A DNA stretch of 64,000 bases from Nonomuraea sp. NBC_00507 (GCF_036013525.1 NZ_CP107853.1:248001-312000), one strand, 5' to 3'. Counted from the first letter of the stretch, positions 45,019 to 54,205 are shown. Numbers and translations: made by a program. Notes: generated from the letters alone by a model not told the origin.

Positions 45019-46095
45019 TTACCTCCCGGCCTCGGACAGCGCCAGCCCGGTGCGCGCATCGAACAGGTGCGCACGGTCCAGGTCGACCGTGACAAGCAGC
45101 CGCTCGCCCGGCGTACCGGTAACGGTGGTTCGTGCCTTGACCTTGAGGATCTCCGTCCCCACTCGGACGTCGACCACCGTTCGGTCACCGAGCGGCTCAA
45201 GGCCGTAGAGCTCACCCGACAACGACGCGTCCCCACGCTGCTCGACGGACAGGTCCTCCGCGCGCAGGCCCAGCAGCAGCGGACGACCGTCCTCAGCCGT
45301 GGACCAGCGGGGCCGCGGCAGCGTCCAGCCTTCCGCCCCGACCAGACGATCTCCCTCGGCGTGGCAGGCGAGCAGGCTGATCGGCGGGCTCCCGACGAAT
45401 CCCGCGACCCACTGGTTGGCTGGACGCTCGTACACCTCGGTCGGCGTTCCGACCTGTTGCACCTTCCCCTCCTTGAGTACCGCGACCTGGTCGGCCATGG
45501 ACAGGGCCTCGACCTGGTCGTTGGTCACGTAGACGAAAGTTGCTCCGAGGCTCCGGTGGATGCGGGTGAGCTCGGTGCGCATCTCGACGCGGAGCTTGAG
45601 GTCGAGGTTCGTCAGCGGCTCGTCCATGAGAAACGCGCGTGGGCGACGGACCAGTGCCCGGGCCAGGGCGACACGCTGCATCTCACCGCCCGACAACTGC
45701 GCCGGACGACGCTGCAGCAGACGTTCGATGTGCAGCAGGCTCGACATCTGCTCGACGGCAGCGGCGATCTCGCTCGAAGAACAGCGGCGTGCCCGCAGCG
45801 GCGAAGCGATGTTCTCGTACGCCGTGTGTCGCGGGTAGAGGGCGTAGTTCTGGAAGACCATGGCCAGGTCGCGTGCGGCCGGGGCATCACCGGTCGCGTC
45901 CCTCCCGTCCAGATGCACCGACCCGGCGTCAAGCTTCTCAAGGCCGGCGATCGCTCGCAGGGTCGTCGTCTTGCCTGCCCCGGAGGGTCCGAGCACGACG
46001 AAGAACGATCCGTCCGGTACGTCCAGGGTCACCCCGTCCAGGGCCTGGACTTTACCGAAGGACTTGCACAGCCCGTGCACTGCCACCGTTCCCAT
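45019..46095 (-). CDS. Carbohydrate ABC importer ATPase with Asn in the switch loop
   Basis: This 358-residue MalK/UgpC-type ATPase has Walker A GPSGAGKTTTLR, Q-loop FQNYALYP, signature LSGGEMQRVALARAL, Walker B AFLMDEPLTNLD, and a C-terminal TOBE/MOP region. The switch loop reads YVTNDQVEAL where the family has VTHDQ (codon AAC at about 45523). That His is needed for ATP hydrolysis in most ABC ATPases. The second ATPase upstream keeps it, so the pair would be an uneven heterodimer. Its ATG overlaps the upstream stop by 1 base. Confidence 0.87.
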   Translation of the reverse strand: MGTVAVHGLCKSFGKVQALDGVTLDVPDGSFFVVLGPSGAGKTTTLRAIAGLEKLDAGSVHLDGRDATGDAPAARDLAMVFQNYALYPRHTAYENIASPLRARRCSSSEIAAAVEQMSSLLHIERLLQRRPAQLSGGEMQRVALARALVRRPRAFLMDEPLTNLDLKLRVEMRTELTRIHRSLGATFVYVTNDQVEALSMADQVAVLKEGKVQQVGTPTEVYERPANQWVAGFVGSPPISLLACHAEGDRLVGAEGWTLPRPRWSTAEDGRPLLLGLRAEDLSVEQRGDASLSGELYGLEPLGDRTVVDVRVGTEILKVKARTTVTGTPGERLLVTVDLDRAHLFDARTGLALSEAGR

Positions 46096-47162
46096 CAGGC
46101 CACCAGCTCTTCCGTGCTCACGTCGTAGACCGCCGGAGTCCCGCCGGTGTGCCGCAGCCCGACCGGTGCGTCAGCGGCGAAACGGACAGTCGGTGGCATC
46201 CGAACCCGTACGTCGCGCTGGCCGCCGTGGTCAACCACGTAGATGATTTCGTCGCCCAGCCACTCCGCCGAGACCACGCGGGCCGGGACCGAACGTTCCG
46301 CCCCTGGTTCTGTGACTTCCAGCGCCTCCGGCCGGACGCCTGCGACCAGACGACGGTCGCGCGGCAGGCCTGGCGGTGGCGTGAGGGCCAGTCCGCCCCG
46401 ACTGCGCAGCTTCCCGTCGGCCACCTCCACCTCAATCAGGTTCATCGGCGGGGAGCCGATGAACGCGGCGCAGAAAAGGCTCGCCGGACGGTCGTAGACT
46501 TCCAGCGGCGTGCCGATCTGCTCGACGCGGCCCTTGTTGAGGATGGCGATTCTGTGACCGAGCGACATCGCCTCGACTTGGTCGTGGGTGACGTAGACCA
46601 TCGTCGTCCCCAGCTCCCCCTGCAGGTGCTTGATCTCCGTGCGCATGTCCGCCCTCAGCTCCGCGTCCAGATTGGTGAGAGGTTCGTCCATGAGGAATGC
46701 GCGCGGTCGTCGCACCAGGGCGCGAGCAAGCGCGACGCGCTGCTGCTCCCCGCCGGACAGCCGGCGCGGTCGCCGGTCCAGGAGCGGACCGAGCCGCATC
46801 AGCCGGGCGGCCTCGTCGACCCGCTCGCGCACCTCCGCCTTGGGCAGTCCCTCGGCCCGCAGTGGGAACGCCAGGTTGTCGCGGGTTCTCAGATGCGGGT
46901 AGAGAGCGTAGAACTGGAACACCATGGCGATGTCGCGCTCGGCGGGCGGCAGGTCGTTGACCAGCGTGTTGCCGATGCGGATGTCGCCCGTCGTCTGCCT
47001 CTCCAGGCCGGCCATGGCCCGCAGCGTGGTCGTCTTGCCGCAACCTGAAGGGCCGAGCATCACGAACAGCTCGCCGTCGCCGATGGACAGGTCCACGTGA
47101 TCAACTGCGACCGTCCCGTCCGGGTAGCGCTTGTGCAGGGCGGTCACCTCGATGCCCGCCAT
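46095..47162 (-). CDS. Carbohydrate ABC importer ATPase (canonical)
   Basis: This 355-residue MalK/UgpC-type ATPase has Walker A GPSGCGKTTTLR, Q-loop FQFYALYP, signature LSGGEQQRVALARAL, AFLMDEPLTNLD and an intact YVTHDQVEAM switch loop, followed by the regulatory beta domain. It is about half identical by eye to the next ATPase and likely forms a heterodimer with it. The ATG overlaps the permease stop by 1 base (TGATG), giving tight coupling. Confidence 0.88.
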   Translation of the reverse strand: MAGIEVTALHKRYPDGTVAVDHVDLSIGDGELFVMLGPSGCGKTTTLRAMAGLERQTTGDIRIGNTLVNDLPPAERDIAMVFQFYALYPHLRTRDNLAFPLRAEGLPKAEVRERVDEAARLMRLGPLLDRRPRRLSGGEQQRVALARALVRRPRAFLMDEPLTNLDAELRADMRTEIKHLQGELGTTMVYVTHDQVEAMSLGHRIAILNKGRVEQIGTPLEVYDRPASLFCAAFIGSPPMNLIEVEVADGKLRSRGGLALTPPPGLPRDRRLVAGVRPEALEVTEPGAERSVPARVVSAEWLGDEIIYVVDHGGQRDVRVRMPPTVRFAADAPVGLRHTGGTPAVYDVSTEELVA

Positions 47163-48073
47163 CAGCGTCGCACCGCCCCGAGCGTCACACCGGCGACGAG
47201 GTGCTTGCGCACCAGGTAGGCGAAGACGAGCACCGGTAGGGCGAACACTACGGAGGCTGCGGCCACGAGACCCCAGTCCACAGTGGTTCCACCTATGAGG
47301 CCGGCGATGGCAGGTGGGGCCGTCCGCACGTTGTCGCTGGAGGTAAGGAAGATGGCGAACACGAACTCGTTCCACGAGAAGATGAGTGCGAAGACCGCCG
47401 TCGCGGCGATGCCGGGCAGGAGCAGGGGAAGGGTGAATCGCCAGAACGCCTGCAAGCGGGTGTAGCCGTCGAGCATGGCGGCATCCTCGTACTCTGCGGG
47501 CACCTCGTCGACGAACCCCTTCATCATCCAGATCGTGAACGGGACGTTGAACGCGGCGTAGATGAGGATCAGGCCGAGCTTGGTGTCGATGAGTCCGACT
47601 TGGCGGTACATGAGGAAGATCGGGATCACGACCACCACGGGCGGCATGAAGCGGGTGGACAGGATGAAGAACAGTTGGTCCTTCTTTGCCTTCACGGCGA
47701 AGCGTGAGTAGGCCCAGGCCGCCGGGACCCCCAGCACGGTGGCCAGCGCCGTGGAGACCCCGGCGACCACGACGGAGTTGAGGAACGAGACGGACAAGGT
47801 CGAACGACCGCCGCCGGAGGCGACGAACACGTCCTTGAAATGGTCCATAGTGACCTTGAAGTCGAAGAACTTGGCCGGGATGGCGTAGACGTCCCGGTTC
47901 TCCTTGATGGACGTCTCGATCATCCACAGCACCGGAAAGAGCATCACGACGGCCAGCACGGTCAGCAGCGCGACCTCCAGCACGGAGCGGCCCCTGCCGC
48001 CGAAGCGGCGCGCGGGGGGCGTGTGATCCCGGGCAGGACCTGTGGACACGGCCTCGTCGACGGAGAGGGCCAT
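47162..48073 (-). CDS. Carbohydrate ABC importer permease (MalG-like)
   Basis: This 303-residue protein has six spans, an N-terminal cytosolic tail, and the EAA loop DEVPAEYEDAAMLDGYTRLQ that docks the ATPase. The LFPVLWMIETSIKENRDVYA opening is typical of MalG-type (CUT1) permeases. It forms the pore with the upstream permease. One-base overlaps at both ends mark a single operon. Confidence 0.87.
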   Translation of the reverse strand: MALSVDEAVSTGPARDHTPPARRFGGRGRSVLEVALLTVLAVVMLFPVLWMIETSIKENRDVYAIPAKFFDFKVTMDHFKDVFVASGGGRSTLSVSFLNSVVVAGVSTALATVLGVPAAWAYSRFAVKAKKDQLFFILSTRFMPPVVVVIPIFLMYRQVGLIDTKLGLILIYAAFNVPFTIWMMKGFVDEVPAEYEDAAMLDGYTRLQAFWRFTLPLLLPGIAATAVFALIFSWNEFVFAIFLTSSDNVRTAPPAIAGLIGGTTVDWGLVAAASVVFALPVLVFAYLVRKHLVAGVTLGAVRR

Positions 48074-49023
48074 CAGTCCTCCTTGAGCTTGTTCAAGTAG
48101 CGCAGGTAGAGCTGCGTCAGGACGATGACGACGAGGACCATGAGGATCCCGTACGCCGAGGCGGTTCCGGTGTTGAAGCCCAGGAACGCGACCTTGTAGA
48201 CGTGGAACGACAACGTCTCGGTGGAGACCCCCGGACCTCCGCTGGTGAGGATGTAGACGAGGTCGAACAGCCGGAAGGCCTCGATGGCCCTGAACAACAC
48301 GGCGATGAGGAGCAGCGGCCACACCAGCGGAAGAGTGATGGTGCGGAACTTGAACCACTCGGACGCCCGATCGATCGAGGCGGCCTCGTACAAGTACTTG
48401 GGAACCGCGGTAAGGCCCGCGAGTGCGATGAGCATGATGAACGGCGTCCATTGCCAGGTGTCGACCAGGATCAGGGAAATCAGTGCCGTTCGCTGCCGGG
48501 TGAGCCACTCCACCTGCCCCAGGCCGAGCGAGCCGAGCACGCTGTTGATCACGCCGAATTGCGCGTCGAGCATGAATCGCCAGAACAGCCCGACCACGAC
48601 CGGCGACAACATCATCGGAACCAGGAACAGGGTGGTCAGCAGTCCTCGCCCGTGCGTGCGCCGTGAGATCAGGTAGGCGATGGCGAAACCGAGCACGGTC
48701 TGCAGGGTGACCGCGCCGACCACGTAGATCAACGTCGTCAAGGCCCTCAGGTGGACCTGCGGCGAGGTCAGGATGGCGGTGTAGTTCTCGAACCAGACGA
48801 ACTCGGCGGGCCCCCCGCGAGTGGCCGAGTAGTCGGTGAAAGACAGGTACAACGCCCACAGCAACGGGAACACCGACATTGCGAGCAACAGCAGCAACGC
48901 GGGGGAGATGAAGGCCACGGCGAGCCGGCGGTCGCCCAAGCGGCGGGACCGGCCCGGTGCGGGCGGCGTCGCGGACGCCACCTGCCCCGGGTGGTCGGTC
49001 GTCAGAGGGGCGGAGTAACTCAC
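48073..49023 (-). CDS. Carbohydrate ABC importer permease (MalF-like)
   Basis: This 316-residue, six-span permease has the text AFISPALLLLLAMSVFPLLW, then TDYSATRGGPAEFVWFENYT, and the EAA loop TAVPKYLYEAASIDRASEWF. CUT1 class. GTG start with GTGA overlap of the binding-protein stop. The transported compound may be a polyol or oligosaccharide, or an aromatic glycoside given the hydrolase nearby; this cannot be told from sequence. Confidence 0.86.
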   Translation of the reverse strand: MSYSAPLTTDHPGQVASATPPAPGRSRRLGDRRLAVAFISPALLLLLAMSVFPLLWALYLSFTDYSATRGGPAEFVWFENYTAILTSPQVHLRALTTLIYVVGAVTLQTVLGFAIAYLISRRTHGRGLLTTLFLVPMMLSPVVVGLFWRFMLDAQFGVINSVLGSLGLGQVEWLTRQRTALISLILVDTWQWTPFIMLIALAGLTAVPKYLYEAASIDRASEWFKFRTITLPLVWPLLLIAVLFRAIEAFRLFDLVYILTSGGPGVSTETLSFHVYKVAFLGFNTGTASAYGILMVLVVIVLTQLYLRYLNKLKED

Positions 49024-50426
49024 AGTCCGCCGCCGCCCTTGCGGCTGCTGGCGTTGAGCACGCCCTGCTGCTCCTTGGCGATGTCGTCGAGCGCATCCTT
49101 CGGCGTCTTCGCGCCGTTGAGAGCCGCGTTCACGTTGGTGTTCTCAATGTCGACGAGGCGCGCGTACTCGGGCACGTTCCACATGTCCCGCATCCGCGGA
49201 ACCGAGTCGGTGTACACCTGGTTGAACGGCTGGGCATTGAGGAACTCGGGCGACTCCAGGGCGTCCGTACGCGATGGCACGCCACCAGCCGCGGCCCACT
49301 TCTTCTGGATGTCAGCCTGCTCGAACCACTTCATGAAGTTCAGGGCCTCCGCCTGGTTCGCTTCGGGCGAGTAGGCCGACACGTGCATCCCCATGCCGCC
49401 GAGAGGCACCAGGTTCGTCTTCTGGCTCGGCAGGGTGGCAAAACCCAGCTTGTCGAGAATCTGCTCCCGCGTGGTGCCGAGCGTCGACTGCTTCGGGTCG
49501 AGCAGGCCGCCGCTCGCGGCGATCCAGTTGAACGCGATGCAGGCCTTGCCCTGGGCGACCGCAGCGTTCACCTCGTCGATGAACCAGTTGCCGGAGCCCT
49601 TGGCGGTCAGCGGCTTCATCTTGTTGACCAGGACGTCCATCGCCTCCTGGCCCGCGGTGTCGTTGAGGACGCCGTCGATCTTGCGCGTCTTGGGGTCCCA
49701 GAGGTTGCCGCCGTAGACGCCGTTGACCGTGTTGTAGGTTACGGCCGCGGCGTCGGAGCCGTTGGCCTGGTGGAAAGCCAGCCCGCTGACGCCAGGGTGG
49801 TCCGCCTGGCACTTCTCGGCGACTGAGATCATCTCGTCCCAGGTCTGCGGTGGCTTGTCGCCGATCAGGTCCTTGCGGTAGATCATCGTCCAGGTGTCGC
49901 CGAGCAGCGGCAGTCCGTACAGGCTGGCGTTTTCGTCGCGCTTCCCGGTCTCCGCCTGGGGGAACTGGCCGTAGGCCGCCAGGAGGTACGGGTTGTAGGC
50001 CTTGACGTCGATGTTCTTCTTGACGAAGTCGGTGATGTCGAGGATGTTGCCGTTCGTCACGGCCTCGCCGATGTGTTGCGAGTCCAGGATCGGGATGTCG
50101 AAGTCGGTCTTGTGCGCGGCGAACTGGGTGAACATCGCGTCGTGCCAGTTCGCGTTCGGCACGGTCTTGACCTTGATGGTCACGTTCGACCGCTCCTTGG
50201 TGTACTCCGCGTTCGCGAAGGCTTCCAGCGCGTGGGCGGGGGGCCAGTCGAACCAGATGAAGCTGAGGGTCAGCGGATCCTTGGTGAGCTCCGGGATGGT
50301 CGCCGGTGCCTTGGGGGCGCTGTCGTCCTGGCCGCCGCAAGCCGCCACGGTCGTGGCCACTAACATGGCCGCCGTCGCCAGCTGCACCTTTCGACCGGGA
50401 ACGGACATTCGCTTTGGATACCGCAT
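49020..50426 (-). CDS. Extracellular solute-binding lipoprotein, sugar type
   Basis: This 468-residue protein carries a lipoprotein signal with lipobox ATTVAACGG (Cys about residue 31), so it is anchored outside the membrane. The mature part is a type-1 family binding protein (LTLSFIWFDWPPAHALEAFA; YGLPLLGDTWTMIYRKDLIG; YSPEANQAEALNFMKWFEQA). It is first in the leftward importer operon. The start may be the ATG 18 bases inside (50408). It faces the FadR-type regulator across a 392-base control region. Confidence 0.85.
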   Translation of the reverse strand: MRYPKRMSVPGRKVQLATAAMLVATTVAACGGQDDSAPKAPATIPELTKDPLTLSFIWFDWPPAHALEAFANAEYTKERSNVTIKVKTVPNANWHDAMFTQFAAHKTDFDIPILDSQHIGEAVTNGNILDITDFVKKNIDVKAYNPYLLAAYGQFPQAETGKRDENASLYGLPLLGDTWTMIYRKDLIGDKPPQTWDEMISVAEKCQADHPGVSGLAFHQANGSDAAAVTYNTVNGVYGGNLWDPKTRKIDGVLNDTAGQEAMDVLVNKMKPLTAKGSGNWFIDEVNAAVAQGKACIAFNWIAASGGLLDPKQSTLGTTREQILDKLGFATLPSQKTNLVPLGGMGMHVSAYSPEANQAEALNFMKWFEQADIQKKWAAAGGVPSRTDALESPEFLNAQPFNQVYTDSVPRMRDMWNVPEYARLVDIENTNVNAALNGAKTPKDALDDIAKEQQGVLNASSRKGGGGL

Positions 50427-50544
50427 CTTCTTGCCTGCTTTCTGGGTGGGGACTTCTGGAGCCTTGCTGCGTGCTTCGCCGAGCAGTTGCTGGGTTGTTC
50501 AGGCGTGTTGCCGGCAGTCGCAGGGGCTGACCCGCAGACCGGCG

Positions 50545-50646
50545 TCACGAGTACGCCGCGACGTAATGGGGCTTCAAGCAGTCGAGAAGTCCTTCGGTCC
50601 TGGTGCGGCCCGTTGGCGAACCGAGTAGGACGTCGAGCATGCTCAT
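50545..50646 (-). CDS. Putative 33-residue ORF upstream of importer operon
   Basis: ATG at 50646 sits 5 bases after GGAG and reads MSMLDVLLGSPTGRTRTEGL followed by 13 more residues with one Cys, then TGA. It precedes the binding-protein gene by 118 bases in the same direction, so it would be the first ORF of that transcript. It may be a leader peptide or a small partner, or a relic of a longer gene. The rest of 50427-50818 shows no further gene. Confidence 0.4.
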   Translation of the reverse strand: MSMLDVLLGSPTGRTRTEGLLDCLKPHYVAAYS

Positions 50647-50818
50647 GGGAGCTCCAACTGATCGAAGCGGAGCGATGGCGGGCGGTTCCCCGATGGGTGA
50701 AGGATGGCTGGCATCCGTCACCTTTCCTATACGATCCGAGTGGGAGCGTCAACATCCCGCAGTGTTGCGACCGATGTCAACAGGTTCCCGAAGACGCAAG
50801 AAAGGACCTCACGTCACG

Positions 50819-51562
50819 ATGGACGACGAAGCGATGATCGCGCGGCGCCGTGGGGCCATGACGGGCGGAATGCCGCCGGGAAGATCTCGCGGCCGGCTTG
50901 CCGACGAGGTGTACGACACGCTGCTCGGACAGATGATGTCGCTACGGATCGAGCCTGGCTCCCGCGTCACGATCGACGTCCTGGCGCGAGAGCTGGGGGT
51001 CTCACAGACGCCGATCCGAGACGCTCTGAACCGCATGGAGGCCGAGGGCCTGGTCGTGCGTGTGCCCCATGCTGGCTATCGCATTCCCCCCCAAATCACC
51101 CGTCACCGATTCGAGGACATGCTTGAGGTCCGCCTGCTCCTCGAGCCGGCAGCGGCGCGCAAATCCGCCGAACGCGCATCTTTGAAGCAGGTGGCCGGTC
51201 TGCGACGAATGCTGGAGGAGATGGCGGAGCTGGAGGGGGGCGACGGGCCCATGGCCTATGGCGCCTTCGGGCTACGCGACGCCGCTTTTCACGATCTCGT
51301 CGCCCTGAGCGCGGAGAACCAGGTCATCCGCGAAGCGCTCGCTCGCCTGCACACGCACGTGCACCTGTTCCGGCTTCTCCACGACACCCAGGTCACTCAC
51401 TTGGCCATGGCCGAGCACGAAGAAGTTCTGGCCGCGATCGCCGCGCGTGACCCCGACGCCGCCGCCTACGCCATGCGTCGGCACATCCTGCTGTCCGGCG
51501 AGCGGTTCCGACGATTGTTCGACCAGGCCAAGGGCGCGGACGGAATGGCGGTAGAGGCTTGA
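50819..51562 (+). CDS. FadR/GntR regulator (FCD domain), importer locus
   Basis: This 247-residue protein has a winged helix (residues 20-90: RGRLADEVYDTLLGQMMSLR, DVLARELGVSQTPIRDALNR) and an FCD domain with metal residues in FEDMLEVRLLLEPAA, RDAAFHDLVALSAE and MRRHILLSGE. It should respond to an organic acid made by the locus and control the divergent importer. The ribosome site is poor (AGGA 12 bases away), so the start may differ by a few codons. Confidence 0.83.
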   Translation: MDDEAMIARRRGAMTGGMPPGRSRGRLADEVYDTLLGQMMSLRIEPGSRVTIDVLARELGVSQTPIRDALNRMEAEGLVVRVPHAGYRIPPQITRHRFEDMLEVRLLLEPAAARKSAERASLKQVAGLRRMLEEMAELEGGDGPMAYGAFGLRDAAFHDLVALSAENQVIREALARLHTHVHLFRLLHDTQVTHLAMAEHEEVLAAIAARDPDAAAYAMRRHILLSGERFRRLFDQAKGADGMAVEA

Positions 51563-51592
51563 CGGGCGGGCTGGGCCGAGGAATGCTAACTC

Positions 51593-51611
51593 AATCCGAT
51601 CGGATCGGATT
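51593..51611. promoter_or_regulatory. 19-base palindrome upstream of DJ-1 gene
   Basis: AATCCGATC-G-GATCGGATT is a perfect inverted repeat with a one-base centre, 38 bases before the DJ-1/PfpI start and 30 after the regulator stop. A related half-site (GATCCGA near 50729) lies in the importer control region. It is a plausible operator for the adjacent FadR-type protein. Confidence 0.55.
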
Positions 51612-51649
51612 GGATCCACCTCACCCGCCCTAGATGCGAGGAGAAGCAG

Positions 51650-52219
51650 GTGCCCAGAGCGCTGCTCCTGACCGGCGACGCCGCCGAGGAGCTCGACACC
51701 ATGTATCCCTACTATCGCGTGCAGGAGGGCGGCTGGGACGTTGACGTCTCGTCACGGACGATGCGTGACGTTCAGCTGGTCATCCACGAGTTCGACCCCA
51801 ACTCCGACGCCTACGTGGAGAAGAACGGCCGAAAGTTGCCGGTCGATGTGCCCTGGGCCGAGGTCGACGTCGAGCGCTATGACGCCCTCATCATCCCTGG
51901 GGGACGTGCCCCCGAGTGGATCCGGGTCGACGCCGACGTCAGGCGCATCACCGAGCACTTCTTCGCGCGCAACCTCCCGATCGCGCTGGTGTGCCACGGC
52001 GCGCAGGTGCCAGCTGTTTACGGGCTACTGAAGGGGCGAAAGACGGCGTGCTTCCCCCCCATCACCGGTGACATGGAGAACGCGGGCGCGACGGTCATCG
52101 ACGCTCCCGACGTCGTGGACGGCAACCTCGTCTCCTGCCGGGGGTGGCCCGACATGCCGCAATTCGGCAGGGCGATGATGGAGGTCTTCTCGAAGTCCAT
52201 CAACTCCGCATCGGCATGA
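51650..52219 (+). CDS. DJ-1/PfpI family protein
   Basis: This 189-residue protein has the nucleophile elbow LVCHGAQVPAV (Cys about residue 110), the upstream IIPGGRAPEW containing the partner acid region, and MENAGATVIDAPDVVDGNLV. DJ-1/PfpI members include deglycases, amidases and chaperones. GTG start with GAGGAG 6 bases upstream. It leads the rightward pair with the hydrolase and is probably part of the same catabolic locus. Its exact reaction is unclear. Confidence 0.8.
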   Translation: MPRALLLTGDAAEELDTMYPYYRVQEGGWDVDVSSRTMRDVQLVIHEFDPNSDAYVEKNGRKLPVDVPWAEVDVERYDALIIPGGRAPEWIRVDADVRRITEHFFARNLPIALVCHGAQVPAVYGLLKGRKTACFPPITGDMENAGATVIDAPDVVDGNLVSCRGWPDMPQFGRAMMEVFSKSINSASA

Positions 52220-52238
52220 GAACACCTGGCCTGTCCCG

Positions 52239-53060
52239 GTGACGGCACTTCGGACCGTCACAGTCGACGGCTCCCCCGTCCACGTCCTGGAGAGTGGCAC
52301 CGGGCCCGCGGTGCTGATGCTGCACGGCTCCGGACCCGGTACGACCGGATCCGGCGCCTGGGCAACGACGGCACAGGCGCTGGGCACGTCCTGGCACCTG
52401 GTGGCTCCTGACCAGGCAGGGTTCGGCCGTACACCGATCCCGGCCGGCTCCAGGGGTGGGCTCCGGCTGTGGACGGAGCAGGCCGCGGGCCTGATGGATG
52501 CTCTCGGTGTCGAGCACTACGCCGTGGTGGGCCACTCCATGGGCGGTGCCGTGGCGCTGGCGTTGGCGGCCGCGCGTCCCCAGCAGGTCACCCGTGTCGT
52601 GGCGGTCTCGACGATGGGCGCCCCCGGGGCGCCGCTGTCCGCCGAGCTCGACGCGGTCTGGGCCGCCCCCGCCGACCCGCTCGGGGCACGAGACATGTTG
52701 AGTCGCCTCGTCCTCGACCAAGCGCTCGTGACCGAGTCGGCCGTCGCTGCCCGTGCAGCCGCGATGCGAGCGGGGGCGGCCGCATTCGCGTCGTTGTTCC
52801 CTCCACCTAGGGCACGTTGGGCCGACGACCTCACCCTCTCGGCGCAAACGCTGGCAGGGGTCCGCGCGCCCGTGCTGCTCGTCCACGGCGCCGAGGACCG
52901 AATCACCCCGCTCGGGACGGCAGCCCTGCCCCTGCTCGAACACCTGGCCGATGTCCGTCTGTACGTGCTCGGCCGATGCGGGCACGTGCCGGCGCTCGAA
53001 CACCCGCACGACTTCAGGCGACTCCTGTCGTGCTTCCTCGGCCGGGAACGAGGTCCCTAA
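52239..53060 (+). CDS. Alpha/beta hydrolase (MCP-hydrolase-like)
   Basis: This 273-residue hydrolase has the oxyanion segment LMLHGSGPGTTGSGAW, nucleophile GHSMGGAVAL (Ser about residue 97), acid in VHGAEDRITP and base in GRCGHVPALEHP. The HGSGPG stretch and length resemble C-C bond hydrolases of meta-cleavage products (DmpD/BphD type). Such a hydrolase could release a keto-enol acid that the Fe-dehydrogenase and aldehyde dehydrogenase then use. GTG start 19 bases after the DJ-1 stop. Confidence 0.8.
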   Translation: MTALRTVTVDGSPVHVLESGTGPAVLMLHGSGPGTTGSGAWATTAQALGTSWHLVAPDQAGFGRTPIPAGSRGGLRLWTEQAAGLMDALGVEHYAVVGHSMGGAVALALAAARPQQVTRVVAVSTMGAPGAPLSAELDAVWAAPADPLGARDMLSRLVLDQALVTESAVAARAAAMRAGAAAFASLFPPPRARWADDLTLSAQTLAGVRAPVLLVHGAEDRITPLGTAALPLLEHLADVRLYVLGRCGHVPALEHPHDFRRLLSCFLGRERGP

Positions 53061-53112
53061 TTGCTGCGGCAGGTCCGCAGCCCGTGCTCAAGCAGATCAG
53101 CATGAAGCAGGC

Positions 53113-54162
53113 GTGATCCGACTCGCCTTCACCGCGATGCGACTGGGCGAGGCGCTCGGGCTGCAGCGCAGTTATGTGAAGCTCGGCATGGTCCGCATCG
53201 ATTGGCAACTGCAGAACGTCGGCAAGCTGTGGTTCATGCTGCCGCCCAAGGACGACTCGAACCGGGACTGCGATATCCCTCCGTTCCTGCAGGATCTCCT
53301 GGGCCGGCAGATCAAGGCGCACCCTGACCAGCGCTGCCCCTGCAAGCCGATGCGGATCAAGGACCAGCAGGAGCAGCCATGCCAGGGCGGCGGGTTCGTG
53401 TTCCTCGGGCCGAAGGGCGCACACATCCGGGACTCCAACTATGCGCAGCAGTTCTTCAACCCCGCGGCGGACGGCCGGTACACGGGCCCGAAAGGCGAAC
53501 GTTCCCCTAAGGCCAAACCGGTGCTGGTCGACGTCAGCGGGGTATGGCCGGGTGAACCGGTGCCGGCGTGGCCGCGTGCCGTGCCGGGCGAGCCGTTCGA
53601 GCGGCCGGCCTGGCGGGGCTACCAGCGGCGTCCCATCGTGCTAGGGGTGAACGCGGCCTCGTCGAAGGAGAAGCTAGTGGCGTTCGCGGTGGAGCGAGGG
53701 CTGAGCCGGGCGGTGGCGGAGGACATGACGCGCAAGGAGATCCTTGATCAGTTCGTGCGACCGCACCGCCAGACCGACTATGGGCCGCTGGCGTCATGAC
53801 TACCTGTCAAGGAGTGGCTGACACCGCACGGGATGCGGCACGGACACTCGACGTTGCTGGACGGGCTGGGGACACCCGTTCGTCTGAGGGACGACCGGAT
53901 CGGGCACGCGTCCCCGGGGATGAAGCGGGGCGACATGCGCCGCCGGTACACACACATCGCGAAGGAGTGGCGAACTCAGCTTCGGAGAGACCTTCAGGAG
54001 GTGTGGGAGCAGGCGCTCGCCGAGCGGGCCTGGTTCGATCTTCACTCGCCGGTCGCGATGCTCGACGATCTTTTGAAGCCGTTCCGCGAGGCGAAGCGGG
54101 ACCCGATCCCGCCGTTCTCCGCCGACGCCGACGTGCTCGAGTTGGTGTCGGCGGAGGCCTGA
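53113..54162 (+). pseudogene. Tyrosine integrase remnant with nonsense codon
   Basis: Frame-1 text begins GVIRLAFTAMRLGEALGLQR, followed by PPKDDSNRDCDIPPFLQDLL, a SAP/HeH-like insert (SKEKLVAFAVERGLSRAVAE, residues about 180-215), then YGPLAS-TGA. It goes on in the same frame with LPVKEWLTPHGMRHGHSTLL (catalytic His-x-x-Arg) and YTHIAKEW (catalytic Tyr). Related integrases have Trp after LAS, so TGG to TGA is likely. The N-terminal binding domains are missing. It abuts tRNA-Thr. Confidence 0.75.
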
Positions 54163-54205
54163 AAATCCAAGATCGATCGCACTCTCATCGCACTCGATCA
54201 AGAAA

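Noticed and set aside
50565..50628. Short rightward frame reading like an ABC ATPase opening (AVEKSFGPG)
   Set aside because: Only about 20 codons before a stop, with no Walker motif; chance similarity is likely.
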